A DNA stretch of 64,000 nt, from positions 1 to 64,000 of the forward strand of contig NZ_QAJR01000007.1 of the NCBI RefSeq assembly GCF_003852545.1, in the 5' to 3' direction. Both the position numbers and the translations under genes were made by a program. The notes beneath the pieces are model-generated. The model did no database searches and was not told where the DNA came from. It saw nothing but the letters and a program-made list of their open reading frames with translations. This DNA comes from Acidovorax sp. FJL06. GTDB taxonomy: Bacteria > Pseudomonadota > Gammaproteobacteria > Burkholderiales > Burkholderiaceae_C. This document shows, piece after piece, positions 8,520 through 17,641 of the stretch (position 1 is its first letter; each line of letters starts with the position of its first letter).

Positions 8520-10565
8520 CTAGCGCCCGCGCAAAAACAGCGCATCCAGCTCCCGCATCGACAGCTGGCGCCAGGTGGGGCGGCCGTGGTTGCACTGGTC
8601 GGAGCGGTCGGTGGTCTCCATCTGGCGCAGCAGGGCGTTCATCTCGCCCTCGGTGAGCCGGCGGTTGGCGCGCACCGCGCCGTGGCAGGCCATGGTGCCC
8701 AGGATCTCGCTCTGCGCGCGCTGCACCACGGTGGTGGCGTCGTGCGCGGCCAGCTCGGCCAGCACGCTGCGGGCCAGCTCCACCGCGTCGCCAAATCCTT
8801 GCGCCGTTGCCAGCGTGGCAGGCACGGCGCGCACGGCCAGCGTTTTGGGCGAGAAGGGCACGACCTCCAGGCCCAGCATGTCCAGCACGTCCACCGACGC
8901 CTCGGCCGTGGCCACTTCCTCGGGGGTGGCGGCGAAGGTGGCGGGGATCAAGAGGGGCTGGCTGGCGATGCGCGCGCCGCTGTCCACCTGGGATTTCAGG
9001 CGCTCGTACACGATGCGCTCGTGGGCGGCATGCATGTCCACGATGACCATGCCCTGGGCGTTCTCGGCCAGGATGTACACGCCATGGATCTGGGCCACGG
9101 CACGGCCCAGGGGCCAGGCCACCTCGGGGCCCTCGCGGCCCACCGGGGTGGCGGGCAGGGCCGGGGCTGCGCCTTGGGTGGGGGGCGTGGTGGCGATGGT
9201 TGCCGGCCCGGCCCCCGCCGCTGTGGAGTGCTGGACCGACGGTGCCCACAGCCCGCCCACTTCGGCCGCTGCGGCAGCCGCAGGTGGGGCGGCGGTCGCA
9301 TCGCGCGGCCCCCACAGTGCCTGCAGGTCGGCCACATGGTGGCCACGCTCTTCAAATCTGATAGCTGATTGCGCTTGCCAGTTGTGCGCTGGGGGCTGTT
9401 TTGGCTTGAAGTCCTGGGCGCTGCCGGGGGTGTCGTGGGTGCCGGGGGCAACGGCCGCAGCGCCATCGCTGGCTGCTGCAGCGGCCGCCAATGCGGCGGC
9501 GCGGGGCGCGGCCAGCGCGTTCTCTACCGCGTGGCGCACGGCCTGGTGCACTTCGCGGCTGTCGCGAAAGCGCACCTCGATCTTGGTGGGGTGCACGTTC
9601 ACGTCCACGCGGGCCGGGTCGATCTCCACATACAGCGCATACACGGGCTGCTTGTGGCCGTGCAGCACGTCTTCGTAGGCGCTGCGCGCGGCATGGGTGA
9701 GCACCTTGTCGCGCACGAAGCGGCCATTGACGTAGCAATACTGGTGGTCGGCGCGCGAGCGGGCGGCGTCGGGCAGGCCGGCGCGGCCGGTGACGACCAC
9801 CGGGCCCACGCGGTGCTGCACGGCGACGGACTGGGTGACGAAGTCTTCGCCCAGCACGTCCGAGAGGCGGCGCGCCAGCGCGTCCTGCACATCGCCGCCT
9901 TGGCCGGGCACGAAGGTGGCGCGCCACTGCTCCACCAGCTTGCCCTCGTGCCAGATGGCAAAGCCCACGTCGGGCCGCGCCAGCGCATGGCGGCGCACGG
10001 ACTCGATGCAGTGCGCGAGTTCGGTGGCGTCGGTCTTGAGGAACTTGCGGCGCGCGGGGGTGGAGAAGAACAGCTCCTTCACCTCCACCGTGGTGCCGGT
10101 GTTGCGCGCGGCGGGGCGCAGTTCGCCACTGCGGGCATCCAGCAAAAAGGCGCTGGCCTGCGCGGCCGGGCGCGAGAGCAGGGCCATCTCCGACACCGAT
10201 GCAATGGCCGCCAGCGCCTCGCCCCGAAAGCCCATGGTGGCCACGGTTTCCAGGTCGTTCAGGTTGGTGATCTTGCTGGTGGCATGGCGGCGCAGGGCCA
10301 CGGGCAATTCGTCCTGCGGAATGCCGCCGCCGTCGTCCTCCACCGTGATCAGCCGCACGCCGCCTGCCGACAGGCGCACGGTGATCTGCGTGGAGCCGGC
10401 GTCGAGCGCGTTGTCCACCAGTTCGCGCACCACCGAGGCGGGGCGCTCCACCACCTCGCCCGCAGCGATCTGGCTGATCAGCTCGTCGGGCAGGTCGCGG
10501 ATGGGGCGGCGGGCGGTGGAGGGCGCGGGCTGGGCCGCTGCGAGGGAGGCGGTGGTGTCGTTCAC
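8520..10565 (-). CDS. mutL: DNA mismatch repair protein MutL
   Basis: 681 aa. The N-terminal GHKL ATPase is intact: motif I ELVDNALDAGS, motif II EDDGGGI, motif III around GFRGEALAAIASVS. The C-terminal dimerisation domain runs from about residue 480 (MVIVDMHAAHERIVYERL) to the end, with ACHGAVRANRRL and CNHGRPT near the C-terminus. The C-terminal sequence lacks an obvious DQHA(X)2E(X)4E endonuclease motif, so strand incision probably depends on another nuclease. The variable linker contains a copy of the dispersed repeat at residues about 386-405. Product is cytoplasmic and works with MutS. Confidence 0.96.
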   Translation of the reverse strand: MNDTTASLAAAQPAPSTARRPIRDLPDELISQIAAGEVVERPASVVRELVDNALDAGSTQITVRLSAGGVRLITVEDDGGGIPQDELPVALRRHATSKITNLNDLETVATMGFRGEALAAIASVSEMALLSRPAAQASAFLLDARSGELRPAARNTGTTVEVKELFFSTPARRKFLKTDATELAHCIESVRRHALARPDVGFAIWHEGKLVEQWRATFVPGQGGDVQDALARRLSDVLGEDFVTQSVAVQHRVGPVVVTGRAGLPDAARSRADHQYCYVNGRFVRDKVLTHAARSAYEDVLHGHKQPVYALYVEIDPARVDVNVHPTKIEVRFRDSREVHQAVRHAVENALAAPRAAALAAAAAASDGAAAVAPGTHDTPGSAQDFKPKQPPAHNWQAQSAIRFEERGHHVADLQALWGPRDATAAPPAAAAAAEVGGLWAPSVQHSTAAGAGPATIATTPPTQGAAPALPATPVGREGPEVAWPLGRAVAQIHGVYILAENAQGMVIVDMHAAHERIVYERLKSQVDSGARIASQPLLIPATFAATPEEVATAEASVDVLDMLGLEVVPFSPKTLAVRAVPATLATAQGFGDAVELARSVLAELAAHDATTVVQRAQSEILGTMACHGAVRANRRLTEGEMNALLRQMETTDRSDQCNHGRPTWRQLSMRELDALFLRGR
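9354..9410. repeat. Dispersed repeat, copy inside the mutL linker
   Basis: Plus-strand sequence CTGATAGCTGATTGCGCTTG, then GCGCTGGGGGCTGTTTTGGC. The same order of blocks (GATAGCTG, a GCGCTTG arm, a GCGCT arm, then a T-rich tail) occurs in the intergenic copies. It is in frame with mutL and encodes part of the unstructured linker. Confidence 0.65.
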
Positions 10566-10660
10566 CCGGTCAATTTTAGGTCCGCGCGGCGCGCAGGGGC
10601 TTTGGCGAACGCGTCTTGCGCGCTGGGGATAATGCCCGCTGCTTTTTTCACCCCCTGCCC

Positions 10661-11308
10661 ATGGAACTTGTCACTTTTCTCATCGACTTCATCCTGCATG
10701 TGGACAAGTACCTCGAAGCCTTTGTGCAGGCCTACGGGCCCTGGGTGTACGCGCTGCTGTTCCTGATCGTGTTTGTGGAAACCGGTGTGGTGGTCATGCC
10801 GTTCCTGCCTGGCGATTCGCTGCTGTTCATCGTGGGTGCGCTGTGCGGGGCGGGCATGATGAGCTTTCCGCTGGCCTGCGCCGTCCTCATCGCTGCGGCC
10901 ATCCTGGGCGACCAGTGCAACTACTCGATTGGCCGGTTTTTTGGGCCCAAGGTGTTCCAGTGGGAGGACTCCCGCTGGTTCAACCGCCGTGCGTTCGATC
11001 AGGCGCATGCGTTTTATGAGCGCTATGGCGGCATCACCATCGTCATTGCGCGCTTCATGCCCTTCATCCGCACCTTTGCGCCCTTTGTGGCGGGTGTGGC
11101 CGAGATGGGCCGCGCCAAGTTCACGGCCTTCAACGTGGGCGGCGCCCTGCTGTGGGTGCTGGGCATTTGCACGGCGGGCTACTTCTTTGGCAACTTTGCC
11201 TGGGTCAAGGAGAACCTGGACAAGATCATCTGGGCGATGATTTTCGTTCCGGGCCTGATCGCCATCTTCGGCGCCTGGCGCGCGGGGCGGCAGGCCAGGG
11301 CGGCCTGA
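10661..11308 (+). CDS. DedA/SNARE-associated family membrane protein
   Basis: 215 aa integral inner-membrane protein. DedA hallmarks are present: an N-terminal re-entrant segment with ETGVVVMPFLPGDSLLF, GDQCNYSIGRFFG, and FYERYGGITIVIARFMPFIRTFAPFVAG with the conserved Arg and Pro. The family acts as undecaprenyl-phosphate / phospholipid flippases and in membrane homeostasis. The gene is divergent from mutL, with a GGATAAT box about 30 nt upstream that could be its -10. It ends at a strong bidirectional hairpin. Confidence 0.9.
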   Translation: MELVTFLIDFILHVDKYLEAFVQAYGPWVYALLFLIVFVETGVVVMPFLPGDSLLFIVGALCGAGMMSFPLACAVLIAAAILGDQCNYSIGRFFGPKVFQWEDSRWFNRRAFDQAHAFYERYGGITIVIARFMPFIRTFAPFVAGVAEMGRAKFTAFNVGGALLWVLGICTAGYFFGNFAWVKENLDKIIWAMIFVPGLIAIFGAWRAGRQARAA

Positions 11309-11320
11309 AGCTTCGGCGGT

Positions 11321-11379
11321 TTACTATCAAAAAAAGAGCTGCAAGCGCCTGGTGGGTGGTGCTTGCAGCTCTTTTTTAT
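11321..11379. terminator. Bidirectional terminator after dedA, formed from a repeat-family member
   Basis: A 17-bp perfect stem (AAAAAAGAGCTGCAAGC at 11330-11346, complement at 11361-11377) with a 14-nt loop and a T-run on both strands. It can stop dedA and the convergent lipoprotein gene. The lead-in TACTATCAAAAAAAGAGCTG and the AAGCGC element relate it to the dispersed repeat family, which suggests repeat copies can serve as terminators. Confidence 0.85.
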
Positions 11380-11404
11380 GCCCTTGCGGGTTGCCCGGTG
11401 CCGG

Positions 11405-11644
11405 TTAGCGGCGACGGGGGGCGCGCCGGTCGCGGTCCTCGCCGATTTCGTGGCCGATGAGGGCGCCGGCCGCCGCGCCGCCGATGGTGCCCACCGGCCC
11501 GCCAAAGATGACGTTGCCGGCCACACCGCCGACCACGGCGCCCACCCCGGTGCCAACCTGGGCGCGTGACGGGTTGGACGCGCAGCCGCCCAGTGCCAGG
11601 GTGGCCGCGCAGGTGGTGGCGAGAAGGATGTGACGGATTTTCAT
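11405..11644 (-). CDS. Glycine-zipper 2TM-domain lipoprotein (osmotically inducible OsmB/SlyB-like)
   Basis: 79 aa. Lipobox LGGC puts the lipidated Cys at 21. Residues about 30-65 form two Gly-zipper helices (GTGVGAVVGGVAGNVIFGG and GTIGGAAAGALIG), typical of small outer-membrane lipoproteins with a Rick_17kDa_Anti/glycine-zipper 2TM domain. The tail is strongly basic (DRRAPRRR). Role probably envelope stability; specific function unknown. It is monocistronic and convergent with dedA. Confidence 0.8.
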   Translation of the reverse strand: MKIRHILLATTCAATLALGGCASNPSRAQVGTGVGAVVGGVAGNVIFGGPVGTIGGAAAGALIGHEIGEDRDRRAPRRR

Positions 11645-11936
11645 GGTGCGGGTCCTTGCTGGATGGATATGCGAAATGCAGGCCGCGAGGTTCGGCCCAT
11701 GCTGGCACTGTGGGCGCTCGGGCGCGCTGCCGGTGTAGGCGGCCTGGGCGGCAGGCTGTAGGACAGGCGGCCGCCGTGGCGCAGCGCGAGCGCCTTGTGT
11801 CCTTTGTGCTCCGGCCTTTGTTTTTCCTCGGTTTGGAGTCGATGGTTAGGGTTTACGTTGCCGTGGCAGCTGTTGCCAAGCGCGTGGCGCAGGCAGATCA
11901 TTTCTTTGTCATACACAACTTACGCAAGGACACACC

Positions 11937-13733
11937 ATGGACCCACATGCACAGCAGCCGCAGGCCGGCCGGGCAGGCCTGGGGACGCAGTTCACGGTGG
12001 CGCAGCAGATCGGGCTCATCGTGGGGGTGGCCGTTTTGGCGCTGGTGGTGGTTCTGGCGCTGAGCCTGGTGCGCGTGCAGCACCTGGGCAATACGGTGGA
12101 CCAGCTGGCCTCCGAGCAGGTCGAGCGGCTGCAACTGGCCCTGCGCTGGCGCAGCAACATCGCTGTTAACGCCACGCGCGTGTTTGCCATCGCGCAGACC
12201 GATGGCGACGACCTGCAGAACTACTTCAAGGACATGATGGCGGCCACCACGGCCGACACCACCACGGTGCAAAAGCGCTACACCGAGCTGGAGCACAGCC
12301 CCGAGGGCTTGCGCATCCAGGAAGAACTGGCGACCGTGCGCAAGAGCTACCTGGAAACCCGCGACAAGGCCCTGGCCCTCAAGAAGGCGGGGGACATGGC
12401 GCAGGCCAAGGGCTATGCGCTGGGCAGCTTTGCCCCGGTGGCGGACAAGTACAACGCCGTGGCCGACAAGATGGTGGCCTACCAGGTCCAGCGCTCGGCC
12501 GAGCAGGCCTCCGAGGCGGCGGAGCTCATCCGTTCGTACCGCACCACCGTGCTGGTGGCCGGCGTGGCGGGCCTGGCGCTGCTGGGGCTGCTGTCGTGGG
12601 TGGTGGCGCAGCGCATTCGCCGCTCCCTGGCCGAGGTGGCCTCGGTGGCGCAGCGCATTGGCGAGGGCGACCTGTCGCAACCCATCCAGGCCCAGGGGCG
12701 CGGCGAGGTGGCGCAGATGATGCGGGCGATGGAGGGCATGCAGACCTCGCTGGTGCGCATCGTGGGCGATGTGCGCCAGAGCAGCGACAGCATTGCCACC
12801 GGCTCCAGTGAAATCGCCACGGGCAATGCCGACCTGAGCCAGCGCACGGAAGAGCAGGCCAGCAACCTGCAGCAGACGGCGGCGTCGATGGAGCAGATCA
12901 CCAGCACCGTCAAAAACAACTCCGACACCGCGCAGCGCGCGGCGGTGCTGGCGGGCTCGGCATCGGCAGCGGCCGTCAAGGGCGGCGAGGTGGTGGGCCA
13001 GGTGGTGGCCACCATGCAGGACATCGCGGCGGCCTCGAAAAAGATCACCGACATCATCGCGGTGATCGACGGCATTGCGTTCCAGACCAACATCCTGGCG
13101 CTCAACGCCGCCGTGGAAGCGGCACGGGCCGGCGAACAGGGCCGGGGCTTCGCGGTGGTCGCGGGCGAGGTACGCACCCTGGCGCAGCGCAGTGCAGCTG
13201 CGGCCAAAGAAATCAAGGAGTTGATCACCGACAGCGTCAACCGGGTCGAGCAGGGCTCCGCCCTGGTGGACAAGGCAGGCACCACCATGCACGAGGTGGT
13301 CACCAGCATCCGCCGGGTGACGGACATCATGGCCGAGATCAGCGCCGCCAGCCGCGAGCAGAGCGAGGGCGTGGGGCAGATCGGCGAGGCGGTGCAGAAC
13401 ATGGACCATGTCACGCAGCAAAACGCGGCGCTGGTCGAGCAGATGGCAGCGGCGGCGGGCAGCCTCAACACCCAGGCGGCGGACCTGGTGCAGACCGTGT
13501 CCGTTTTCAAGATTGACAGCCGTGCCGCTGATGCACCCTTCCTTGCAAGCGCCCCCATGCCCGCCCCCCGGCCCCCCGCAGCCAAGGCAGTGCTGCGCAA
13601 GCCGGTGGCCGTGCCGCAAAGCAAAAAGCCCGCAGCAGCGCCGCAGGCCACGCTGGGCCATGCTGCGCCGGCCAAAGCGGCCCCTTCTTCGGCTTCTTCA
13701 AAATCCGGTGATGACGACTGGGCGTCGTTTTGA
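11937..13733 (+). CDS. Methyl-accepting chemotaxis protein (Tsr/Tar type)
   Basis: 598 aa. TM1 is at about 25-45, a periplasmic helical sensor at 46-202 (four-helix-bundle type), TM2 at 203-226, HAMP at about 227-280, then the signalling domain. The hairpin tip is intact ([20 protein letters not shown]). The protein ends in a Pro/Ala/Lys-rich linker and the acidic-aromatic tail DDWASF, a CheR/CheB docking pentapeptide of the xWxxF type, so this receptor can recruit its own adaptation enzymes. Ligand unknown. It has its own upstream region of 292 nt. Confidence 0.93.
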   Translation: MDPHAQQPQAGRAGLGTQFTVAQQIGLIVGVAVLALVVVLALSLVRVQHLGNTVDQLASEQVERLQLALRWRSNIAVNATRVFAIAQTDGDDLQNYFKDMMAATTADTTTVQKRYTELEHSPEGLRIQEELATVRKSYLETRDKALALKKAGDMAQAKGYALGSFAPVADKYNAVADKMVAYQVQRSAEQASEAAELIRSYRTTVLVAGVAGLALLGLLSWVVAQRIRRSLAEVASVAQRIGEGDLSQPIQAQGRGEVAQMMRAMEGMQTSLVRIVGDVRQSSDSIATGSSEIATGNADLSQRTEEQASNLQQTAASMEQITSTVKNNSDTAQRAAVLAGSASAAAVKGGEVVGQVVATMQDIAAASKKITDIIAVIDGIAFQTNILALNAAVEAARAGEQGRGFAVVAGEVRTLAQRSAAAAKEIKELITDSVNRVEQGSALVDKAGTTMHEVVTSIRRVTDIMAEISAASREQSEGVGQIGEAVQNMDHVTQQNAALVEQMAAAAGSLNTQAADLVQTVSVFKIDSRAADAPFLASAPMPAPRPPAAKAVLRKPVAVPQSKKPAAAPQATLGHAAPAKAAPSSASSKSGDDDWASF

Positions 13734-13905
13734 TGGCGGCGTGACCGGCCGGTAGCGCCACGGGGGCAAACGCCCTCCACGTGCACGGGCGGGGCTCCGG
13801 GTACGCAGCAAGGGGCTGGTGGCTGCCTAGAATGGCTGCGCTGCGTGCTGCGCAGCCATGTCCATTTCCTGCACAAGCCCAGCCGTCTTTCTCTTTCTGC
13901 TTCCC

Positions 13906-14484
13906 ATGCCTTTTCATTTTCCGGCTCCGGTCGTCCTGGTGCTGGCCTCGGGCCGGGGCGTGCGCTTTGCCGCGTCGGGCGGCACCGTGCACAAACTGCG
14001 TGCGCCACTGGCAGGCCGGGCCGTGCTGGAGCACACGCTGGCCGCCGTGCGCGCCAGTGGCTTGCCCTGGCACCTGGAAGACCTCGGCCGCCCCGGCATG
14101 GGGGACTCGATCGCGGCGGCGGTGCATGCCACGGCAGGCGCGCCCGGCTGGCTGGTGCTGCCCGGGGATCTGCCGCTGGTTCGCCCCGAAACCCTGCGCG
14201 CGCTGGCTGACGCGCTGACGGCGTCGGGCTGCGCCGTGGTGGTGCCGGAGCACCAGGGCGAGCGGGGCCATCCCGTGGGGTTCGGGGCCGAATGCCTTCA
14301 GGCTTTGCAAGCCCTCACCGGCGAGCATGGTGCGGCCAGCGTGGTGCGCCAATATGCGCAGCAGGGCAGGAGGGTGCTGCGGGTGCGGGTGGAAGACGAA
14401 GGCACGGTGACCGATGTGGACACCGTGCAGGACCTGGAGCGCGCCGAGCGCATCCTGGCGGCCCGTTACCCTGAGAGCGGCTAA
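13906..14484 (+). CDS. MobA-like NTP transferase (MocA-type molybdenum cofactor nucleotidyltransferase)
   Basis: 192 aa, using the ATG at 13906; an ATG at 13858 would add a hydrophobic stretch not expected for this family. The nucleotide-binding start VVLVLASGRGVRF corresponds to the family LAAGxGxRxG signature, and the downstream LVLPGDLPLVRPETL and GHPVGFG motifs match MocA-like enzymes. These attach CMP to molybdopterin for xanthine-oxidase-type enzymes. The signature Lys of the first loop is displaced (HKL a few residues later). The last three codons and the stop lie in a MITE-like element. Confidence 0.78.
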   Translation: MPFHFPAPVVLVLASGRGVRFAASGGTVHKLRAPLAGRAVLEHTLAAVRASGLPWHLEDLGRPGMGDSIAAAVHATAGAPGWLVLPGDLPLVRPETLRALADALTASGCAVVVPEHQGERGHPVGFGAECLQALQALTGEHGAASVVRQYAQQGRRVLRVRVEDEGTVTDVDTVQDLERAERILAARYPESG

Positions 14485-14588
14485 CAAAACTCTTCTGGTG
14501 TCGCTGCCGCGCCTTGTCGTACTGCGCGCACTGCCTGTGACGCAGCGCCTGGCCAGAACCGCTTCGCTGAGTTGTGTCGGCCGCTCTC
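14473..14588. mobile_element. Putative 116-bp MITE-like element with 20-bp terminal inverted repeats
   Basis: Left end GAGAGCGGCTAACAAAACTC and right end (as reverse complement) GAGAGCGGCCGACACAACTC match at 17 of 20 positions. The interior has no coding capacity. The left end supplies the last codons and the TAA stop of the MobA-like gene. No target-site duplication is obvious, so an old non-autonomous element or an IS remnant are both possible. Confidence 0.55.
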
Positions 14589-14623
14589 AATGCGGTGGGC
14601 GCATCCGCCCGCGACAGAGCAGA

Positions 14624-15154
14624 TTACTTGCTGGCCGTGATCACCGCGCAGGCCAGGCGTGGGCCAGCGTTGCCCGTGGGTTGGGTCTTGTAGTCGTCGG
14701 GGTCGCGGTGAACGATCAGGCCCTTGCCGACGATGTCGGTGGTGGGGCCTGCCACGCTGACGCTGCGCGACACAAAGCTGAAGGCTGCCACGCCGTACTT
14801 GTCCGCCTTGAGGCTGGGCAGGTCGCCCGTGTGGTGTTCGCCCGCGCCGTGGGGGCCATGCGGCTTGGCCGTGGGGTTGAAGTGCCCGCCCGTGCTCATG
14901 CCGTCGCCACTGGAGCAGTCGCCTTTTTCATGGATGTGGAAGCCGTGTTCGGAGTCCGGCTTGAGGCCACGGACCTCGCCCGACACCTGCACCCCGTCGC
15001 CGGTCTGGACAAAAGTCACGGTGCCGCTGGTGGTGTTGCCACGGGTGGGCTCCAGCTTGGCGGTGGCACGGTTGCCAGACAGGTGCGACGCACAGCCCAC
15101 CAGCGCCACAGCGGCCAGGGACGACAGGGCAAAAGCAAAACGGATCTTCTTCAT
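14624..15154 (-). CDS. sodC: Superoxide dismutase [Cu-Zn], lipoprotein form
   Basis: 176 aa, preceded by an AGGAGGAG ribosome site. Lipobox LVGC (Cys21) indicates a lipid-anchored periplasmic protein. Cu/Zn ligands are visible in HGFHIHEKGDC, GGHFNP and the C-terminal GLIVHRDPDDY. The disulfide partners are the Cys of KGDC and the Cys of RLACAVI. The zinc loop contains the His-rich stretch PHGPHGAGEHHTGDLP. It removes superoxide at the cell surface. chaC lies 100 nt upstream on the same strand, so the two may be cotranscribed. Confidence 0.95.
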   Translation of the reverse strand: MKKIRFAFALSSLAAVALVGCASHLSGNRATAKLEPTRGNTTSGTVTFVQTGDGVQVSGEVRGLKPDSEHGFHIHEKGDCSSGDGMSTGGHFNPTAKPHGPHGAGEHHTGDLPSLKADKYGVAAFSFVSRSVSVAGPTTDIVGKGLIVHRDPDDYKTQPTGNAGPRLACAVITASK

Positions 15155-15254
15155 GGCTCTAACTCCTCCTGATGAATAAAAGAACGCGGTATTGAAACCG
15201 GTGCAAAGGCGCAGTCTCGCGACCTGCGGCCTGTGCGTCCAGCAAAAGTGTGCA

Positions 15255-15848
15255 CTATGCCTCTTTTTGGGCCAGCGCAATCAGCCGGGCAAGGGCCCGG
15301 TCGTGGATGCCATGGCGGCGCAGCTCGTCGTAGGTGGCCTGCGCGTAGTCCCGCGTGGTGCCATAGCGGCCGCAGGCCTCTTCAAAAATGCGGCGGTACT
15401 CCTGGTCGGGCAGCTCGCCCGTGTGGTTGGGGCTTTTGCGCGACAGGGTAAAGGCCAGGCCATTCACCAGGCCCAGGGGCGTGTGGCAGGCCAGCCAGCG
15501 CGGGTCGTACACGGCGGTGACCATCTCGCGCTGCCACAGGTTGACGAGCACCTGGCGGGCCTGCGCCTTGTCCACCCGGAACACCATGCCCCGGCAACTG
15601 CCGCCCGAGAGCATGCCGAACACCAGGCCCGGGCACTCGGGCGTTCCCCGGTTGATGCGGCTCCACATCTTGAGCGCCCGGTGCCAGCCGTGCACGGTGG
15701 CAGGGCGGCGCTCTGCGTAGTCGAAATCCGGGCGCCAGATGAGCGAGCCATAGCCAAAGATCCACAGGTCCTGGTGGCCACCCCATTCCTTGAGGGCTCG
15801 CTCCAGCATGGGGGCCGGATCGCGAAGGGGCGCGGGGAAATTCGTCAT
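15255..15848 (-). CDS. chaC: ChaC-type glutathione-specific gamma-glutamylcyclotransferase
   Basis: 197 aa. The ChaC substrate-loop motif FGYGSLIW is at residues 31-38, followed by the family blocks GWHRALKMWS, GTPECPGLVFGM and the Arg/Glu region LWQREMVTAVY. The enzyme cleaves cytosolic glutathione to 5-oxoproline and Cys-Gly. Length fits the family. It lies upstream of sodC on the same strand, pairing glutathione turnover with oxidative defence; that pairing is an inference from position only. Confidence 0.9.
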   Translation of the reverse strand: MTNFPAPLRDPAPMLERALKEWGGHQDLWIFGYGSLIWRPDFDYAERRPATVHGWHRALKMWSRINRGTPECPGLVFGMLSGGSCRGMVFRVDKAQARQVLVNLWQREMVTAVYDPRWLACHTPLGLVNGLAFTLSRKSPNHTGELPDQEYRRIFEEACGRYGTTRDYAQATYDELRRHGIHDRALARLIALAQKEA

Positions 15849-15958
15849 GGGAGCACTCTACAATCGAAAGCTTTGTTCCGCACGCCGGGGCCGAAACTGC
15901 GGGGTTCCGCAGCGGCCATGCCCGCTTTTTTGTCCATCCATCACTCTGGGGATTTTCA

Positions 15959-16483
15959 ATGTCTAGTTCTGACGACGATAGCCAACAACGTTTTGCCCTT
16001 GGTTTCCTGTTTGCGCTGATTGCGCTGGTGGTCTCGGCCGTGGTGGGCACCGTGGTGGTCAAGCGCGTCAGCGCCCCGGCGGCCGCCAAGCCTGCCGCCG
16101 TGGCCAGCAGTGCGCCGGCCGCTGAAGCCGCCCCCGCCGCCGTGGCCGACGAAGCCAGCGTGCGTGTGGAAAACGGCGTGGTGAAGTTCTACTTTTCCAC
16201 CGCCAAGGCCGACCTGGCCGGAGGTGCCAGCGAAGCCCTGGCCGACGTGGTCAAGGGTGTGGCCGAAGGCAAGAAGGCCGTGGTCTCGGGCTTCCACGAC
16301 GCCACGGGCGACGCCGCCCTGAACGCCGAGCTGGCCAAGCAGCGCGCCTTTGCCGTGCGCGATGCCCTCAAGGCCCTGGGCGTGGCCGAAGACAAGATCG
16401 AGCTGAAGAAGCCCGAAGAAACCACGGCCAGCGGTAGCAACGCCGAAGCCCGCCGCGTGGAAGTGGCCCTGGGCGCACAGTAA
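15959..16483 (+). CDS. OmpA-like domain protein with one N-terminal membrane anchor
   Basis: 174 aa. A single hydrophobic anchor is at about 13-35, followed by an Ala/Pro-rich linker (36-65). An OmpA/MotB-like peptidoglycan-binding fold comes next, starting VKFYFSTAKADL. It has the usual NAELAKQRAFAVRDAL (equivalent of NxxLsxxRAxaV) and RRVEVAL ends. It probably tethers the inner membrane to the cell wall. It is divergent from chaC and is followed by a strong terminator. Specific role unknown. Confidence 0.82.
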   Translation: MSSSDDDSQQRFALGFLFALIALVVSAVVGTVVVKRVSAPAAAKPAAVASSAPAAEAAPAAVADEASVRVENGVVKFYFSTAKADLAGGASEALADVVKGVAEGKKAVVSGFHDATGDAALNAELAKQRAFAVRDALKALGVAEDKIELKKPEETTASGSNAEARRVEVALGAQ

Positions 16484-16498
16484 TCGCTGTTCCGCCTC

Positions 16499-16535
16499 CC
16501 AATAAAAAACCCGGCAATGCCGGGTTTTTTATTGG
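16499..16535 (+). terminator. Strong bidirectional terminator after the OmpA-like gene
   Basis: A 17-bp perfect stem (CCAATAAAAAACCCGGC / complement) with a 3-nt AAT loop and a T6 run on the plus side and A-run on the left. It also faces the 3' end of gloA. Confidence 0.92.
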
Positions 16536-16572
16536 GTAAATAATGCCAAAAATGCCGTTTCCGCTTGCCCAT

Positions 16573-16617
16573 CAAGCCCAAGTAGCTATATTTTTGATAG
16601 TGCCCATCAGCGCAAGC
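16573..16617. repeat. Partial dispersed-repeat copy covering the 3' end of gloA
   Basis: On the minus strand it reads GCTTGCGCTGATGGGCACTATCAAAAATATAGC (shown broken: GCTTGCGCTGATGGGC, then ACTATCAAAAATATAGC). This is the second half of the repeat seen at 21388-21435. The gloA stop codon TGA is inside it. Confidence 0.6.
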
Positions 16618-17020
16618 CTGTGCCCCCCGAGCCCTCGGCGCGCTGGATCAGCTCGATCTTGTAGCCGTCCGGGTCCGTCACAAACGCGATCACCGTGCTG
16701 CCGCCTTTGACCGGGCCCGCTTCGCGCGTCACGTTGCCGCCAGACGCCTTGATCTTTTCGCACGCCGCATACGCATCCGGCACACCCAGGGCGAAGTGGC
16801 CGTAGGCAGTGCCCATCTCGTAGCTTTCCACGCCCCAGTTGTAGGTCAGCTCGATCTCGGCCTGGCCGGGGTTGCCGCCTTCGAAGCCCAGAAACGCCAG
16901 CGAGTACTTGTACTCGGGGTTTTCGGACTGGCGCAGCAGTTGCATGCCCAGCACCTCTGTGTAGAAATCAATCGAGCGTTGAAGGTTGCCAACGCGCAGC
17001 ATCGTGTGGAGGAATTTCAT
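16607..17020 (-). CDS. gloA: Lactoylglutathione lyase (glyoxalase I)
   Basis: 137 aa. Converts the methylglyoxal-glutathione hemithioacetal to S-lactoylglutathione. All four metal ligands of the E. coli enzyme have counterparts: His5, Glu57, His75 and Glu123. The nickel-type short form (no insertions) fits the length. The start ATG overlaps the upstream thioesterase stop by 4 nt, so the two are coupled. The last residues (GLR) and the stop codon come from a repeat copy. Confidence 0.96.
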   Translation of the reverse strand: MKFLHTMLRVGNLQRSIDFYTEVLGMQLLRQSENPEYKYSLAFLGFEGGNPGQAEIELTYNWGVESYEMGTAYGHFALGVPDAYAACEKIKASGGNVTREAGPVKGGSTVIAFVTDPDGYKIELIQRAEGSGGTGLR

Positions 17021-17568
17021 CCCTTCGATTGTGCAGGCAGATCAAAGACCAAGCAGGTGGTGGTGGCGTGGGCATACAGCGTGCCGTCCGGCCCCACCAG
17101 GCGCGCCTCGGCCGTAGCCAGTTGGCGTCCGCAGTGGATCACGCGGCCTTCGGCACGCACGCGCTGCACCTTGGGGGTGAGGGCCTTGACCAGGTTGATG
17201 CCCAGCTCGGCGGTGGTGTAGCCCCGGCCGGGCTCCATGCGCGTGTGCACGGCGCAGCCCAGGGCCGAGTCGAGCAAGGTGGCAAACCAGCCCCCGTGCA
17301 CGGTACCCATGGGGTTGAAATGCTCCACGCCCGGCGTGCCCTGGAAGATGGCCGTGCCTTCGCCCACTTCCACGATCAGAAAGTCCAGCGTCTTGGCAAT
17401 AGCGGCATAAGGCAGTTCGCCGCGGAGCATGGCCTGCATCTGCTGCAGGCCGTTCAGGTGGGCGATCTGCTCGCGCCGGGCCACGCCCGGGCCGGGGCCT
17501 GCGTCCAGCGTGGCGAGGATGTCGCGCTCCTGGGCCAGCCAGTGTTCGAGGTGGTTGTATTGGGTCAT
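17017..17568 (-). CDS. PaaI/YigI-type hotdog thioesterase
   Basis: 183 aa. The hotdog-fold signature is [20 protein letters not shown], with the family's conserved Asp in the helix, followed by [16 protein letters not shown]. Such proteins hydrolyse aromatic or acyl-CoA thioesters in the cytoplasm. The start was placed at [10 protein letters not shown] (17568). It diverges from marR with a 73-nt shared control region, so it is probably regulated by that MarR protein, and it is translationally coupled to gloA. Confidence 0.85.
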   Translation of the reverse strand: MTQYNHLEHWLAQERDILATLDAGPGPGVARREQIAHLNGLQQMQAMLRGELPYAAIAKTLDFLIVEVGEGTAIFQGTPGVEHFNPMGTVHGGWFATLLDSALGCAVHTRMEPGRGYTTAELGINLVKALTPKVQRVRAEGRVIHCGRQLATAEARLVGPDGTLYAHATTTCLVFDLPAQSKG

Positions 17569-17606
17569 GGGGATTCCTGGTTGCAATAGGGGTTGAAATG
17601 GATGAC

Positions 17607-17634
17607 TTGCATATGCAATTATTGCAGATACAAT
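17607..17634 (+). promoter_or_regulatory. marR promoter with a palindromic operator on its -35 box
   Basis: The perfect 12-bp palindrome TTGCATATGCAA (17607-17618) contains the -35 hexamer TTGCAT. After 16 nt comes -10 TACAAT (17629-17634), only 7 nt before the marR ATG. A MarR dimer bound here would block RNA polymerase and could also act on the divergent thioesterase-gloA unit. The short distance to the ATG implies a leaderless mRNA. Confidence 0.65.
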
Positions 17635-17641
17635 CAAACCC

